Shown here one piece after another: positions 1 to 11,467 of a DNA stretch of 64,000 nt. Source of the DNA: Rhodosorus marinus (lineage: Eukaryota; Rhodophyta; Stylonematophyceae; Stylonematales; Stylonemataceae); NCBI GenBank assembly GCA_029953675.1, contig JAMWBK010000006.1, positions 1,550,001 through 1,614,000 of the forward strand, in the 5' to 3' direction. A program made the translations under genes and the position numbers. Each line of letters starts with the position of its first letter. Position 1 is the stretch's first letter. The notes beneath the pieces are model-generated. The model searched no databases. It was not told where the DNA came from and saw only the letters and a program-made list of their open reading frames with translations.

Positions 1-1
1 T

Positions 2-1084
2 CTAAATTATGCCGTCGGAACAATGGCCTTACTGTTCTCGGCTACTGACCACTTGAAGGAAGCTGTCAACTTGATAGAAAAGTTTCCAGAGGTTGATCTA
101 CCTGCACATATTTTTAACACTCTGATAGCGAAAGCGTCACGCTCAAATGATCTTGAAGGGCTTATGGAAACGACATTACAGCTTATGAGGTCCCGCTGCG
201 TATGTTGGCAGCCGAAGATCTCGCGCTGGAGCACCACGCGCTAATCTTCCGTTTTGGAATCCTTTTGCTTAGGTGAAATCCGACGTCGCCAGCTACAACA
301 CGTTGCTAAATTCTTTTCACCTTCGGAGGGAATACGAAAAGGTTGAACAGCTCTGGGACCAGATGATACAGCACGGTCCTGAGCCAACCCCAGCGAGCTA
401 CAATATCATGATAAACTACTACCTGGAAAGGTACGGATGGAGCCAAAGCTCGGGCGTTTTCGAGCAGAGTATGTATAGCTGGCCGGACTCAGCTACTCCT
501 GTTGTTGCAACTTTACCACACAGGGGCTTGCTTGTAGAAAGTAGGGAGGTGTTTACAGAGATGCAGGACAGAGGAGTCACCCCAGATCGATATACTTTTA
601 CAGCAATGATCAAAGCGTTTGGTCGGGATAACGAGCCCGAGAGAGCTGTTGAACTACTTCGCGCGATGTCAGGGAGCAGGCTGGGGGCTGACCCAGTGAC
701 GTACCAGGCAACAATTCACGCCTGCTTGAGCTGCGGAAGAGCTTCCGCAGCTCACGTTATCATGCGCGAGATGCTCGAGAATGGTGAGCGTCGAGGGTAC
801 CAAAAGCCATCATATCAGAGATGCTGACAGTCAACCAAAAACCTTCCTCCAATCCAGATATTCCTATACGATCGATGATGTGGACGTGGCTGCTTGAAGT
901 ATACATTGCAAAGTCTGACGAGTTGCGCGCGGTGGAGGTCGCGAAGAAAATGGGCGAGCTTTGCATACTTCCCAAAAGGAGCAACGTCTTGCACATGAAG
1001 AGGGAGATTAACCACCTCGGAGGACTCCAGTCCCTCTCCAGAACACTCGATCGATGGGAAAAAGATACAAGACCAGGCGACTGA
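2..1084 (+). CDS. pentatricopeptide repeat (PPR) protein, 3' part
   Basis: Partial gene entering from the left edge. Four exons close in phase: 2-199, 273-430, 524-783 and 819-1084. The joined protein shows at least five consecutive 35-residue PPR motifs of the P type (for example SYNTLLNSF, SYNIMINYYLER and YTFTAMIKAF, each followed by an EM/QM helix end and a G..P turn). PPR proteins bind organellar RNA sequence-specifically and act in its processing, editing or translation. The second intron (431-523) has no in-frame stop, so a naive reading adds 31 spurious residues; removing it restores exact 35-residue spacing. The third intron is only 35 nt (784-818). The last exon is a non-PPR tail of about 88 residues. 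The N-terminus and any organelle presequence lie outside the window, so the target organelle is unknown. Confidence 0.85.
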
Positions 1085-2045
1085 ATTGACTGAACAGAGT
1101 TTCCGCACGTAGCTCCGCTCAGTTTCTCTAGGACCCGTCGAGGCGATCGGAGCCTAGTACCGCTACTAACATCCACTCACACCCAAACTGTTCCAACGGC
1201 AAACGGGGCAAAATACCGTCCTCTTTTTTTACAGAAATGCAACAGACCCAAAACGCACCGGAGCCGCTCCATTCAAAACTACCAATCAAAACAAACGCTT
1301 CTACGTTTCTATTGGTTACTTCATGAAATGATGGACACGTGTAATCCCCTTGTGGACTAAATTCACACCCGTCCCCACTCTAATTATAAGAACTACTTCT
1401 CAAAACTATACCGACGCTAAACCAAATACAAATCCTTCATATGTATCAAACGACATTGATTAAAAGCCTAGAAACAGACCCGCCAAAAAGTCATCATATT
1501 TTACTCCAAAGTTTTACTAAACTTAGAAAATATAGAATCAACCACGCTCCAGACTTGAACCCCGTCGTGAGGGTGCCCGGCAGGGGCTCGTGATAGAGGT
1601 ACTTTTACAAGGAATATAATTCATTAAAAACCCTACCTGGCCCAGTTTTTTTTCCCATAATATTGTCACCAACGATTGCTTGAGTGTCTTCGGTCAATCG
1701 ATCGTTTTCTGAGGTGAGGAAGGAAGTATTGCTTTCTATTGATGGAGAGAGAGTGATGGAATTTTGCTTTTTTTGAAGGATTTTGTGAGGGAGCAAAGGA
1801 ATGCAGTTTTGTGAGGATGGGAAGTGGAGGGAGAGCCCTGGTGGGGAGGACGATAGAGAAGTTGTGAGAGTGAGGTGGGGGCTATTGAAGTCTTTTGGAG
1901 GCTCTTGGTGAGGTTATTAAGTCATTGATTCTGGCTTGGGTTTTGGGCGTTTTGGATTGAGGTGAACAGGTCGTTTTTATATATATATATATTTTTTGAA
2001 CAGAGAGGGATTGGTAGTGTTTGATCGTGTGTAGTTTCGGGAGAC
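1085..2045. other. intergenic region; G/T-rich leader before the next gene
   Basis: No gene seen between 1085 and about 1700. From about 1730 to 2045 the + strand becomes rich in G, T and A and poor in C, the pattern seen upstream of most start codons in this window. It ends in an alternating TA tract just before the start codon at 2046. Confidence 0.5.
1979..1991 (+). promoter_or_regulatory. TATA-like tract upstream of the phycobiliprotein-like gene
   Basis: Alternating TA run lying 55-67 bases before the start codon at 2046. Spacing fits a core promoter with a short leader, but simple TA tracts also occur in spacers here (51682, 57711), so this is tentative. Confidence 0.35.
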
Positions 2046-2935
2046 ATGGGGGTTGGATTTGTTTCTGGAGGATTGAGAGTTGGAGGTGGCCGGCGAGTGG
2101 CGAAGACCTCGAGCAGGAGACGGACGAGTCATGTAAGTTGGGTGGGCCCCCGGGAGGTCTTGCTTTGCGAGCAGTCAGCAAAAATCACCAAGGTTCTGGT
2201 CGAACTCATAGATTTGCGTTTGTGATTGTGTAATTTTAGGTCGTTGCTGTTGCTGCGGCGGAAAAATCCTCAGCTGTTGAGGAAGTCTTGGCCAAGGGAT
2301 TCCACTCTGGGGTAAGCGATGAGGCCATTGACATGATGTCCTTTGTCCGGTGCCACAAGTCAATTCTCGGTCGTGGCGGACTGAGCGTTACTCAGGCTCA
2401 ACTATTCACCAAGGTTGACACGGCCAACTCGTGGATCTCGGTGAGAGCTCTCTCAATTCCCTTGCCCGTTGCCCAGATTGAATACCTGTCGGTGGCGGAA
2501 GAGGGACTTATCCTTTTCAGCGAATCTGTAATCTCGTAGGTGACTGAATATGAAACCAATGCCAGCCAGCTGCCCGGGATGGCCACTTCGAAGATCATGG
2601 AGGAGAAGATCGATGATATTTGCTCTGCAACGACAAAGCATCTGAACTCAAAGTTCTCTGATGTTTCGCCCCATGATGCGGCGATCTTCGAGTTTGATAT
2701 GAAGAACAACATCTTGAGGATCATTTCGTACGGTATTGCGGCGCATAGCCAAGGAGGATTCCTCCACGAAAGGAACGTGCAATTGACGAAGAGTATGTTC
2801 GAGGCAGTTGGGCTTCCGGAGAAGTTTTTCGGGGAAGGAGTGAAGCAAGCGAGAAAGGAGGTCATGAAGCTCGCTGAGAAGTCCGACAAGAAAGCCGTGG
2901 AGACCGCTTTCGACTACTTCTCAGCTCTTATCTAG
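2046..2935 (+). CDS. plastid-targeted phycobiliprotein-like protein lacking the bilin cysteine
   Basis: Three exons close in phase 0: 2046-2132, 2240-2440 and 2540-2935, giving 227 residues. Exon 1 encodes a 29-residue basic Ser/Arg/Gly presequence (MGVGFVSGGLRVGG...) with Phe at position 5, and exon 2 opens VVAVAAAEK, a good plastid cleavage region. Exon 3 matches the C-terminal half of the phycobilisome alpha/beta globin fold: LRIISYGIAAH aligns with the LRLVTYGIVAG helix, then FLHERN, SMFEAVGLPEKFFGEGVK and FDYFSALI align with the E-x-Y-x-x-LG-x-P and YFDYLI segments. The residue in place of the chromophore cysteine is acidic or aromatic (FEFDM), and the Arg-Asp pair after it is missing. 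The only two cysteines are elsewhere (RCHKS, DICSA). Phycobiliproteins are normally plastid-encoded in red algae, so a nuclear copy is unusual. I infer a colourless scaffold, assembly or regulatory relative, not an antenna subunit. Confidence 0.72.
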
Positions 2936-3674
2936 AGAGAACAACGCGCAGAATGAGCTTGCGAGGGAAGTTGTGTTGTTCCCAGGAGTTTTTTTGGGCC
3001 AGAGCACCCGTTGGAGACCCCTTCAAGTAAAAGCTGGTTTGCATTGTGTTCTCTGGAGGAAAGCAGAAGTTTTTCCGCAACGTTTCCAAACAAAAAGAAA
3101 GAAAACAGTCAAGCTTTGGCCGTAGTTCGGCATGCGGCGTACGCCGCGACGGGACCTCAATAGTTGCTTAAAGTTGGTGAGGTTCTAGTACGGCTTAGGA
3201 ACTAGACCCTATATAAGGAGAATAAAGGATAGCGTTCGTTTCCGAAGTGGTTAGCGTGCCGATCATAAAAAGTAGCGTGTACAAATGCTCATCAACACCC
3301 CATCACCAAGCACCAAGCGAAGCCTTGGTTAACTGTTCCGAGTACTAGGGAGAAACTCGCCGTGAAGACGATGTAGATCCAGACGAAGCTGCCTTCCGGG
3401 CGTCCTATATTCTGGCGGTCGTTCTCCAAGAAACTCACAGCGGAGAGCGCCTCTTTAAGAGCAGAGGAAACCCTTCGCTCGTGAGTAAAGGGACTAAAGG
3501 CCCGCCGAAAGCCTGCTAGATACTGAGATTTTTTCAACCTACCAATGTCACATAGGCCAGTGCCAGGTGGAACCTAGTGAGCAGCTTCTCTGGTGTGCAG
3601 AACCGAAGAGCAGAGACGGCGATATAGACTTTGCACAAGAGTTAATTCCATTTTCACATTCTTGTCTGAGTCGA
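2936..3674. other. spacer with possible minus-strand exons
   Basis: AATAAA at 3222-3227 may be the 3'-processing signal of the gene ending at 2935. On the minus strand two open segments (about 3657-3559 and 3526-3292) join in phase 0 over a GT...AG gap. They would encode a hydrophobic C-terminus with EKLLTRFHLALAYVTL followed by a segment around FVWIYIVFTASFSLVLGTV. No start was found and no family was recognised. They lie just 3' of the sulfotransferase stop, so they could also be untranslated. Confidence 0.25.
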
Positions 3675-6400
3675 TCATAAATCAGTGCTGTACTTCAGGA
3701 GCTCGAAATCCTGAGCTAGTTCTGTAGCCGTTGCGTTTCGCAGCTCCGTCGTGAAGAAGTTGGGAAGAAGCTTATCAACGCTGTTGATCGGGAACTTCAG
3801 TTCTTCCTGATCAGGGAATCTGTCCTCTGGACGGCCAATCATATCCAGCAACTTCCGCGAGTCCTCTTCACGGTTCTCAAGCTTCCCTATGAAGTTGTAT
3901 GGAAAGCTTCCCAAGCCGCACAGAACCTGTTGAGAAGCCCAATGATCGTTCTCAATCACTGTTGTTCCAAACAAAAAAGGAATGGGAGCTTTAGAACCAA
4001 GTTGAACCATCTTCACATCTTCTTGCCACAAAGGCACGTGAAATTAAAGCCGCAGCACGAGTGGGCCCTTCCCTACCATCCTTCTGTTCAAGCGCCATTC
4101 TCACAAAGTCTTCAAAGGCAGGACGCTCCAGCTTGCTCGGATCCTTCCTCGAAGTCTCGGACCAACCATACAGCTGCCTTATGAATACTTTGTAGTCTTC
4201 CGAAGTTACGTCCTTCTTTGCAAACTTGTTGATGTACGTGGACAGCAGGCGATGCATCGGGTGCCGCACAAAAGTGAAGGTAACAAACTTTTGGTCTCTC
4301 AACATGGAATCGATCTGCACGGCACTGAACTCGTCCAGAAACCTTCACAGCAACAAGCAGACAACCGCAGGTCACCTAGTCAGCGGGTGCACGTAAGGGA
4401 TAGTCCATTCTGGGCCACAACACCCACCTCAGCCCGGACTTAGTTCTGTCATGAAGGATGCTGAGATCGCGGTAGTCCTCAAAGCCCTCAAACTTTCTGA
4501 TCAAATACTTCCAGTTGGTGCTAGCCGCTGCTGGTACGGGACAGTAAATCAAATTTGCATTCGCCGATACTACTATTCGCTTCGCAAAAGGTTGTTGCAA
4601 AATTTGTGCGCCAGTTAGGACTTGCTCTGGGTACAGCCCGTCATCCTTACTGACAACGTCCAATTTGATCTGCGGTTTGAGAAACACAACATGAGGTGAA
4701 ACGGCATGGTCAAGACCAGCGAGGTCAGTCCTTGCTCTTCTGATTCATTCAGGGTTAAGGTGTGACAAGAACTTTACCCCGCCAGGATCCTCTGACGAGG
4801 GCTCCTCTGCATTTGTCTCGGGTTGTGCAACTTCATGCACAGACGCTTCAATTTCAGGGGTTCCTTGCTTTCCATCGAGATCTGTGGACTCATCTGTGCC
4901 CAGGCCCGTGTTGACATCCTGTTCCTCACCGCCAACAGTCGCGCTCAGCCCTTCGACAGATCCAAGTTGTTCAGATGTTCCCTGCTCCGAAGCAGTTAGG
5001 TGGTCCGATGTGACGTCTTGAAGAGTTGCTGCTACATCTTCAACCTCTTTCGTCTCACCCTCAGTTGCGTCTCCAGCGGGTGCATTTGACAGCTCGGCAG
5101 TGCCCGCTTTCAACGCGTCGGTACCAAGCTTCGGATCCTCTTCGTCCGTTTTTTGTGTCCCGTCTCGCTCGGAATTGGGCTGTCCGTCTGGTTCCAAGCC
5201 AGGTTCAGCATTATGTACCTCTGTACCTAAGTTCACCTCGACTTCCTTCCTTTCCGTGGTTTCAACTTCAGCAGAGGCCTGTTCACTGTTCGATACCGGG
5301 TCTGCTTCCGCGTTTGATGTGTCCGTGCTAAGTATCCCTTTGCCGTCAGTTTTGTTCTCGGATTGCCCTCGGGTAGAAGCCTGATGTCCTTCTACGCCTG
5401 ATATCACATCCGTCCCGGGATCCAACTCTCCAGCACCCTGCTCCTGTTTCTCTCCGGACTGTGGTTCGCTTTCCACGGAACCTGAAGCTGGTATATCACC
5501 CGAAAGCCCGTCTGTCCTGTCGTTTAGGGGATCCGCAACCTGTTCTGCACCTGGATCTGTTTCGCCTGTGTCGTCCGAGTCGGAACCTGGCTTCTTGTCT
5601 TCCAACTTTCCATCGTCAGATTTCGGCGTGTCATCAGTCCGGCTTTCCACATCTTTACTCTCACTTTCAGTTTGATCTAGTTCGGTCGCTTCCCTATCTT
5701 CAGAAGCAGAGTTTTCGTCCTTCAATCCTGAGCCAGTTGTCGATATTTTCTCACTTTGGAGATGATCTGCCGCCAAACCCAGGCGTGGATCCTCCGTCAA
5801 ATGCGATCTCTTTCCAGCTTCCGTGGAATCTGTATCTATAGTATCCTCTGCCTCTGTCTCTTGCTGTATATCGTTCTTCGCTGCCCCCTCGGAGGTCCCC
5901 GCATGAAGACTATCCCATTCATGTTTCCGCGGAGGACTGCGATGACCTGGCAGAAGCGGAGTTCCTGACTTTTCTGCTGGGTCAGAGTTGTCCTCCTTTC
6001 GCCTGAAATCAAAGCCTTGATGCTGTTTCGAGGAGTCCGATGTGCCAGATGGTGATCGGTGACAGGACGAACAGGAGGAAAACAGGTAGACCGAAATCGA
6101 AAAACCAAGGGCGGTAACCATCATCAAAAATACCTGTCGCGTTTTCTTCGCGTTGCCTTTCTTCTTCTTTTCAGATACTCCAGCCGGCATCGGCAACCGT
6201 CCATCGGGGCCATTCCTTCGACCCCCTCCCCAACTCAATCCTTGCCTGGGATACGCCGCAGGCTTCCCAGTTTGAGATGCAAATCCCCGGGCCTTAACCC
6301 CCGTATCCCGGTACTCCTCACCTCCCACCCCCCGCGCCACTCGAACTCCAGGATACTCAAGAGGTTCACGGAACCTTACGCTTGATGGAGGACCAGACAT
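3675..6400 (-). CDS. type II membrane carbohydrate sulfotransferase (Sulfotransfer_2 family)
   Basis: Four exons close in phase: 6400-4778, 4669-4428, 4342-4077 and 4021-3675; 825 residues. Order: a cytosolic basic tail, one membrane anchor at about 90-107 (VFLMMVTALGFSISVYLF), an exceptionally long acidic Ser/Thr/Glu/Asp stem (about 115-541), then the catalytic domain. The domain has the 5'-phosphosulfate loop CPVPAAASTNWKYLI (about 584-598), the 3'-phosphate site FVRHPMHRLLSTY with Arg648 and Ser656, and the C-terminal HWASQQVLCG...YNFIGKLE block of the HNK-1/chondroitin 4-O-sulfotransferase type. It should transfer sulfate from PAPS to a glycan in the Golgi lumen; in a red alga, matrix galactans are the obvious but unproven substrate. 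The stem is encoded almost entirely by exon 1 and is far longer than in animal relatives. The last intron is 55 nt, and its acceptor is the least certain. Confidence 0.85.
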
Positions 6401-7900
6401 CGTCCATTAGAAACGAATAAAAAAAAAATTGCAAGTGACCCCTCCCACCCCCCACCAAAAAATAAGACCAAGCAGATGAAGAACAAAAAATTAAAAGCAG
6501 CCAAGCGATGCTCTCCTTATCTTCAAGGCCCAAAGATAACCCGGAAGTAACCCAACCTCCCCCCCCCCCCACACACCCCAACCCCTATCCAACCCGCATC
6601 ATCATCCTCATCGTCACCCCACCGGAAGCGGATCAAAACCCTAGTCAATGTAAAGATATCTTCAAAACACCCATTTTCCCATTTTCCGGACACGTACATT
6701 TTTTGCGACACTTTTTTGTGTTTTAAAATAAATTAGCGGCTTTCAATTTTTCGTCATATATTGAACTGTTTCTAATTTTTCTTATTTCATGATATTCCTT
6801 AGAGTGGCAGAATATTAAACCCGAGACGATTTTCTCGGGGTCCTTGGGAACGGACCGGAAAAGTGGAGTACACAAAGTCCCTCCGCCTGTGGCTAGGGCG
6901 ATTGCAGGTGAGAATGATGCCCCGGATTTCGCAGCGGGGTGGTGGGACCTGGTGGTAGCTGATTTGGCTGCTCTTTGGAGTGAACTTGTCGATCTTTCTG
7001 TGCGGTGTTCCGAGACGGACAATGTACCTTCCTACGTCCGATCGGCGTCTTGGTGTTGCAGTTTGCTCAGTGCGGCGATTGAAAGAGTGAAAGCACGCTG
7101 AAGTGATGATGTATTCTAGGTCTCGCGAGTCGACGTTGTCGTATCCGTTTGTGCCACTCATTAGCCAGTGCTTTGGTTTAGTCGATAGTGCAGGTTCTCG
7201 CTGACTTCGTGGCCTTTTTCGTAGCCGCCAGTTCGTCTTCAAAGCCTCTTAAAGGTGATGCCGTTGAATCTCTGGCGTTATAACGCTGCTTTTTGTTGAA
7301 CGTGCGTCATCAGCGTCTGTTTTCGTCGTGGAGATGTGTTTATATTCTCGTTTCTGTACATTTATTACCAAAACAGTAGTTTTTCGCTATCATATATATC
7401 CGTACGTGTAATGGCTAATTATTACTTTATTTTGAAAAGCATGTAAACGTTTATTGGTGTTTTTTGGAACGGACTTTTATGGCTCATCTTCTATGTACAT
7501 TTATCGGTCTTTTTATTTTATTATTTATCATCCGGGCGTGGTTGATCTGCGTACGTATAACATTAATTTATTATCATAATTTGCGAGTCGTTTCGGACGA
7601 ATAACTAAATATGGAAGTGAATAATTAAAAAAATCCCGAAGTTGCTGATTTCGAAATCGTTACAAAGCAAATTATTTTTAGCGGTCGCTTTTTTTAAAGG
7701 AAATGAAAGCGGGATTGTTACCTGTGTTGATTTTTCATATTTGTTTTGAGCATTGGCCGCCGTAGGGCCGTTTTCGAAGGATTAGTTGCAGATTGGCGAT
7801 GGAGTCTCGAGATCAGAGGGAAGCACCATGAAGCTCTATAGATGCCAGGTACCTTAATTGTGCACCTACCGTGCCCTGCCGGGCTCTGCTCTTCTTTCTA
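6401..7900. other. intergenic region
   Basis: The first 300 bases are very C/A-rich on the + strand (G/T-rich in the sense of the sulfotransferase) and probably hold its promoter and leader, including a C run near 6560. The rest (6720-7900) is A/T-rich with several open but unconvincing frames. No gene is supported. Confidence 0.5.
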
Positions 7901-7905
7901 AGAGT

Positions 7906-7987
7906 TTACAGCTCCTCATCATCTTTGGCATCGATCGCGTTCCGGTCTGGGGGAAGTCCCAAGGGGTCAACGTTCGTTAAAGGTTGC
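7906..7987 (-). CDS. possible terminal exon, unrecognised
   Basis: A short minus-strand open segment reads NVDPLGLPPDRNAIDAKDDEEL then stop, a plausible acidic C-terminus. An upstream AG acceptor lies at about 7988, and a stronger pyrimidine-rich acceptor at about 8010 opens another frame. It cannot be joined in phase to the gene at 8066-8705, which has its own stop. Treat as an orphan exon. Confidence 0.25.
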
Positions 7988-8065
7988 CTTCATAGAATTT
8001 GAAACCTGAAAGCAGCCAGAAGAAACATTAAAACCGTGACTGAAGCTTGGGGTGCGGACCAGCCC

Positions 8066-8705
8066 CTACTTCGTGCTGAGCTTGTCTGGTATATAGTCTT
8101 CCAGTTCCAGCATCGACTGAGAAGCTGGCATGATGGTGTAGCGGTCGCCTATCGACAAACGGCGGAGGCAATGCTTGTTTTCAGGTCACCATAAATCATG
8201 AACTGGGTCAAACCTAACCCGACATGGCATATGACGATGGCAAGTGCCGCGGTAAACAACTTGGTCACAAAGTACGCAGCTACGTGCCCTGGTATAAAAG
8301 CGTCGCGATGTGTATAGCAGCGATTCTCTTCCCGAATCTGACTATTTGTAGCCTGGATGATTCGAATCCGGAGATAATAGTAAAAGTTGTTGTTTATATA
8401 GTTTCAGTAGGCTCACGAATAATGCCTATGAAAAATTCTAGTTAAATACCCAGAATGCGTGGGCCTTTGCACTCTCAAACGAGGCTATCGACTGTCCTTC
8501 AGTCGCTGTCTACTCTGCAGAACTTCTCGCAGTGCCTGGCCTTCGAAATCGGACGCTTGAACCTTGACGAACCGCGGTCGGTCCTGGAGCCCGGATTCCG
8601 CAACTCAAATTGCGTTGCGTCATATACGACTCCGTTGTCCACGAAGTAGTTCTTCTGCTGTGCTCGCCTCTTTGCGAGAATCATCTCAATCTCTTCACTC
8701 GACAT
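8066..8705 (-). CDS. small single-span membrane protein, unrecognised, splicing partly resolved
   Basis: The start at 8705 (MSSEEIEMILAKRRAQQKN...) is supported by the C/A-rich + strand at 8710-9060, i.e. a G/T-rich sense leader. First exon reads to at most 8499 and contains NYFVDNGVVYDATQFELRNP. Two later exons join in phase: 8352-8190 and 8148-8066, across a 41-nt intron. They encode one hydrophobic helix (LFTAALAIVICHVGLGLTQF) and a hydrophilic tail ending ELEDYIPDKLSTK. No donor in the first exon matches the phase of the second, so an exon is probably missing between 8353 and 8500. The family is not recognised; location in the membrane is all that can be inferred. Confidence 0.45.
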
Positions 8706-10660
8706 AGCTGTTGCAACCCTTTCTCAAAAATTCCGCTCACGCCAGTTTCAACTAGACCAAAAAACGAAAGTAAACCTCACACCCCTCTCCGTTCCCCCAC
8801 CCAGCAAGTCATTAGCTCGACTCCTCTGCAGTACACAGCCTTATACCCTCGTTTGCCACAGGCCGCACCTAGACGGTGCATTCAATGCTGAACATAACAT
8901 ATATAGAGTTTACGACTCATGGGCTCTCAGTCTCCAACAAAGCGCCTGAGACAGAATCCTCAGCCTCAACAGGAGCGGAGAGAAAAGACATTTGGAAACA
9001 GACCCTGAGACTGGAACAGGAAAACTCTCCTATTTATCTTCGAAAAACAGAATACCCGTTTCCACACCTCGCGCTCTAATCAAACTTTGATAGGAAATTC
9101 TACTTTTTTGGCCGCTTTTTTTCCCCTGACGGCAGTAAGAAACAGATTAGCAAAAAACGATTTGGGGCTGGATCTGGCTTTGTTTTTTTTGGAGGGGTCC
9201 CGCCCGCCCGAAAAGCCCGAATGACTGATAGAGTGTATGTGCGAACGAGCTGATCACGGACAGATTAAGACGTATTAAACCAAATCTAATATCATATCTC
9301 GTAAATATCTCTTTATTTGGAACTTTTGGAGGATACAGTTGTGTAAAATTTTCTTATCTAGATTCCCACACTGCTAGAGATATTTTAGGTGGTTGCCGTT
9401 TTGGCTACTTTCTGATTTTGCTGCTGAGCTTTCAGAGGAGATGGATGTATATGTATTTCTAAAATTTTATCATCAGGATCTGCTATTTCCAAGTGAAGAA
9501 AATACAGGTTTTCTTCGTGTTTCAGATATATATTTTTTAGGTGGTTGCCTTTTTTGGTTTTTCTTTTGCTTGGTTTCTTCTTACAGCTATAGCGCATCTG
9601 CAGGTGCTAAGTACATATATGTATTTCTATAATATTATCATTAATAATATTGTTTGGGGGAGGAAAAAGAGACAGAATGCCAAAAGTCCCTTTTTATTGG
9701 ATAAGTGCCATGATGGATTCTCCAATGGCAACCTACTAATCGGGATCATTTATTTTTCCGCGGATTCCTGTATCCCAGTAATTTTATTCAATTTATTGGT
9801 GTTTGCGAAAAACAGGTTTCGATTTGGGAGACAAGGGGGTGGGGGGGAGGATGGATTCTGACACAATCCCGCGGTTTACAATCTTTTTTATGTCTTACGG
9901 GTACGCACTTTTCGGAATGGTCAGTCCGACTTTAGGGTCTCACGTAAGAATCTTTGAAACTTTTAAAGTCGGCGGAGTATATTGGCAAATGACGACGTGA
10001 GGTTCGCTTCTTCTTCTTGAACAAGAAAACTATTGCTATTTGAAGATCTGCATGCCCCACCCCCCAAAATGAGAAGCAAGAAGAATGTTTAAGAAATGTA
10101 CGTAAAACTGTAACTAACCAAAAAACTTGTTCTATTTTGGGAGGAGACGCACTAAGCATGGCAGCAGCGAGGAGTGGGAAACTTAGTATTTTGGACCTAT
10201 TTCCTAAATGTAGAGATGGTGGCTTTTTAGCGCGTTCACTCGCCTCTCTCATTGAAAGTTTATATGATTTGGGGATAAAACCTAGCTGTTCTTTGAGCAT
10301 TGCGGTTTTTCCTCTTTTAGGTTCTATGTAATCGTTTTTTGGTATTTTTAGGCGTGTACGACCTGCTAGATGCTCTTTTTCTGTCAATGTTCCTCGCGCC
10401 TTCGCTCAGCTTATTGAAGGCTGAGCTCCGGAGGCATTGGGCTGATGGATAAAAGCGAGCTGGCGTGGCCTATCTCCCAAACGGAAAAGGTTCCCTTGCA
10501 GTTCTGAGTGCGGACAAAGTCAGGCTCGAGCGAGACCGGACAACCAGCGACTGCGAGAATAACGGGCGCTGGAAACATTTTTTTTTGTGGAAAATTGGGC
10601 TCTTGAGCGTCTGGTTACGACGGATATTGGAAGCTGAGTTCCAAAACTCCGGCCTCTTCG
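8706..10660. other. intergenic region
   Basis: C/A-rich to about 9060 (leader of the gene at 8705), then A/T-rich with runs of T and of G (near 9655 and 9838). Open frames at 9393-9861 and 9932-10387 have low-complexity translations and no recognisable domain. No gene is supported. Confidence 0.45.
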
Positions 10661-11467
10661 ATGGAGATCCACTTGCGAGGTGACCTGGGGAATCGATTTC
10701 TGATACGTTCGTGCGCAAACGAGATTGAGCTTATGTCCGGCGTGTTCTTGGAGGGAGTTGTTTCATACGATTTTACACCAACAAATAGCTCACACGAGCT
10801 TATCAGCATCATTTATCGTCCAACCCGACCTGGGCTACTCTGCCATCCCCCGCTCTGGTGTGACCTCAGCTGGAAGAAGGCTATTTCAGATCAGGAGAGT
10901 ATGTACACGACTGATGCGGGAAGCCTGCGATACGAGTACCAAAACTCCGTTCTGCCCCTGTTTTTGCTCTCGAAAAGACCCATGCAGTCCAAGAAGCTAC
11001 TACTCAAAACGGGGCAGATTAGATCGTCTGAAAGACTGCTCGTGCGCCCAACCAAGAATGCAAGCAACTCCCGGGGAGAACAGCCCATCGCTCACTTCAT
11101 GCGGAGTGGTTACACATCCTTCTTCAGAGAGCTCCTTTTTTTTCCATGCATTCAAACACCAGCCACCCTTTTTCAACCTCACGAACACCCAGGAGAGATC
11201 TTGTACACAGGGAAGGTCCCAAGTACCCGGCGCTCCGCCTTTCCACTTGTCGTTCTCCAGCGAAACGCCCTCACCACAGATCGAGGCCCTGGCCATCGGG
11301 CTCCCACCAAAAAGGAACTGAATCCCGTGACGCTAAAGGAGGGAGCGGGGGCGGGGGGGGTGGTAGGAAGCAACGAGTCCAAAGGTTCTCAGCCGAAATC
11401 GATCTGCGTGGAAACGGAAATCAATACACATGCGATTCACCCCTTCAGACTTACAGCCCCTCCCTGA
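10661..11467 (+). CDS. unrecognised open frame of 268 codons
   Basis: This is one of the longest uninterrupted frames in the spacer, starting at an ATG. The translation is hydrophilic, without domain or motif I can name. Its last third runs into the repeated block described at 11345-11860, and the region is also open in other frames on both strands (for example 11296-11000 on the minus strand). It could be a chance frame or an exon of a longer gene. No function is proposed. Confidence 0.22.
   Translation: MEIHLRGDLGNRFLIRSCANEIELMSGVFLEGVVSYDFTPTNSSHELISIIYRPTRPGLLCHPPLWCDLSWKKAISDQESMYTTDAGSLRYEYQNSVLPLFLLSKRPMQSKKLLLKTGQIRSSERLLVRPTKNASNSRGEQPIAHFMRSGYTSFFRELLFFPCIQTPATLFQPHEHPGEILYTGKVPSTRRSAFPLVVLQRNALTTDRGPGHRAPTKKELNPVTLKEGAGAGGVVGSNESKGSQPKSICVETEINTHAIHPFRLTAPP

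Noticed and set aside
1530-1600. tRNA-like T-arm (GGGGTTCAAGTCTGG on the minus strand)
   Set aside because: No matching acceptor stem, anticodon arm or D arm could be drawn around it; no tRNA found anywhere in the window.
5026-6385. Several plus-strand frames of 70-126 codons
   Set aside because: They lie opposite the acidic stem of the sulfotransferase and have no motif of their own.
9932-10387. 151-codon minus-strand frame
   Set aside because: Low-complexity Lys/Phe-rich translation, no domain, no leader pattern.
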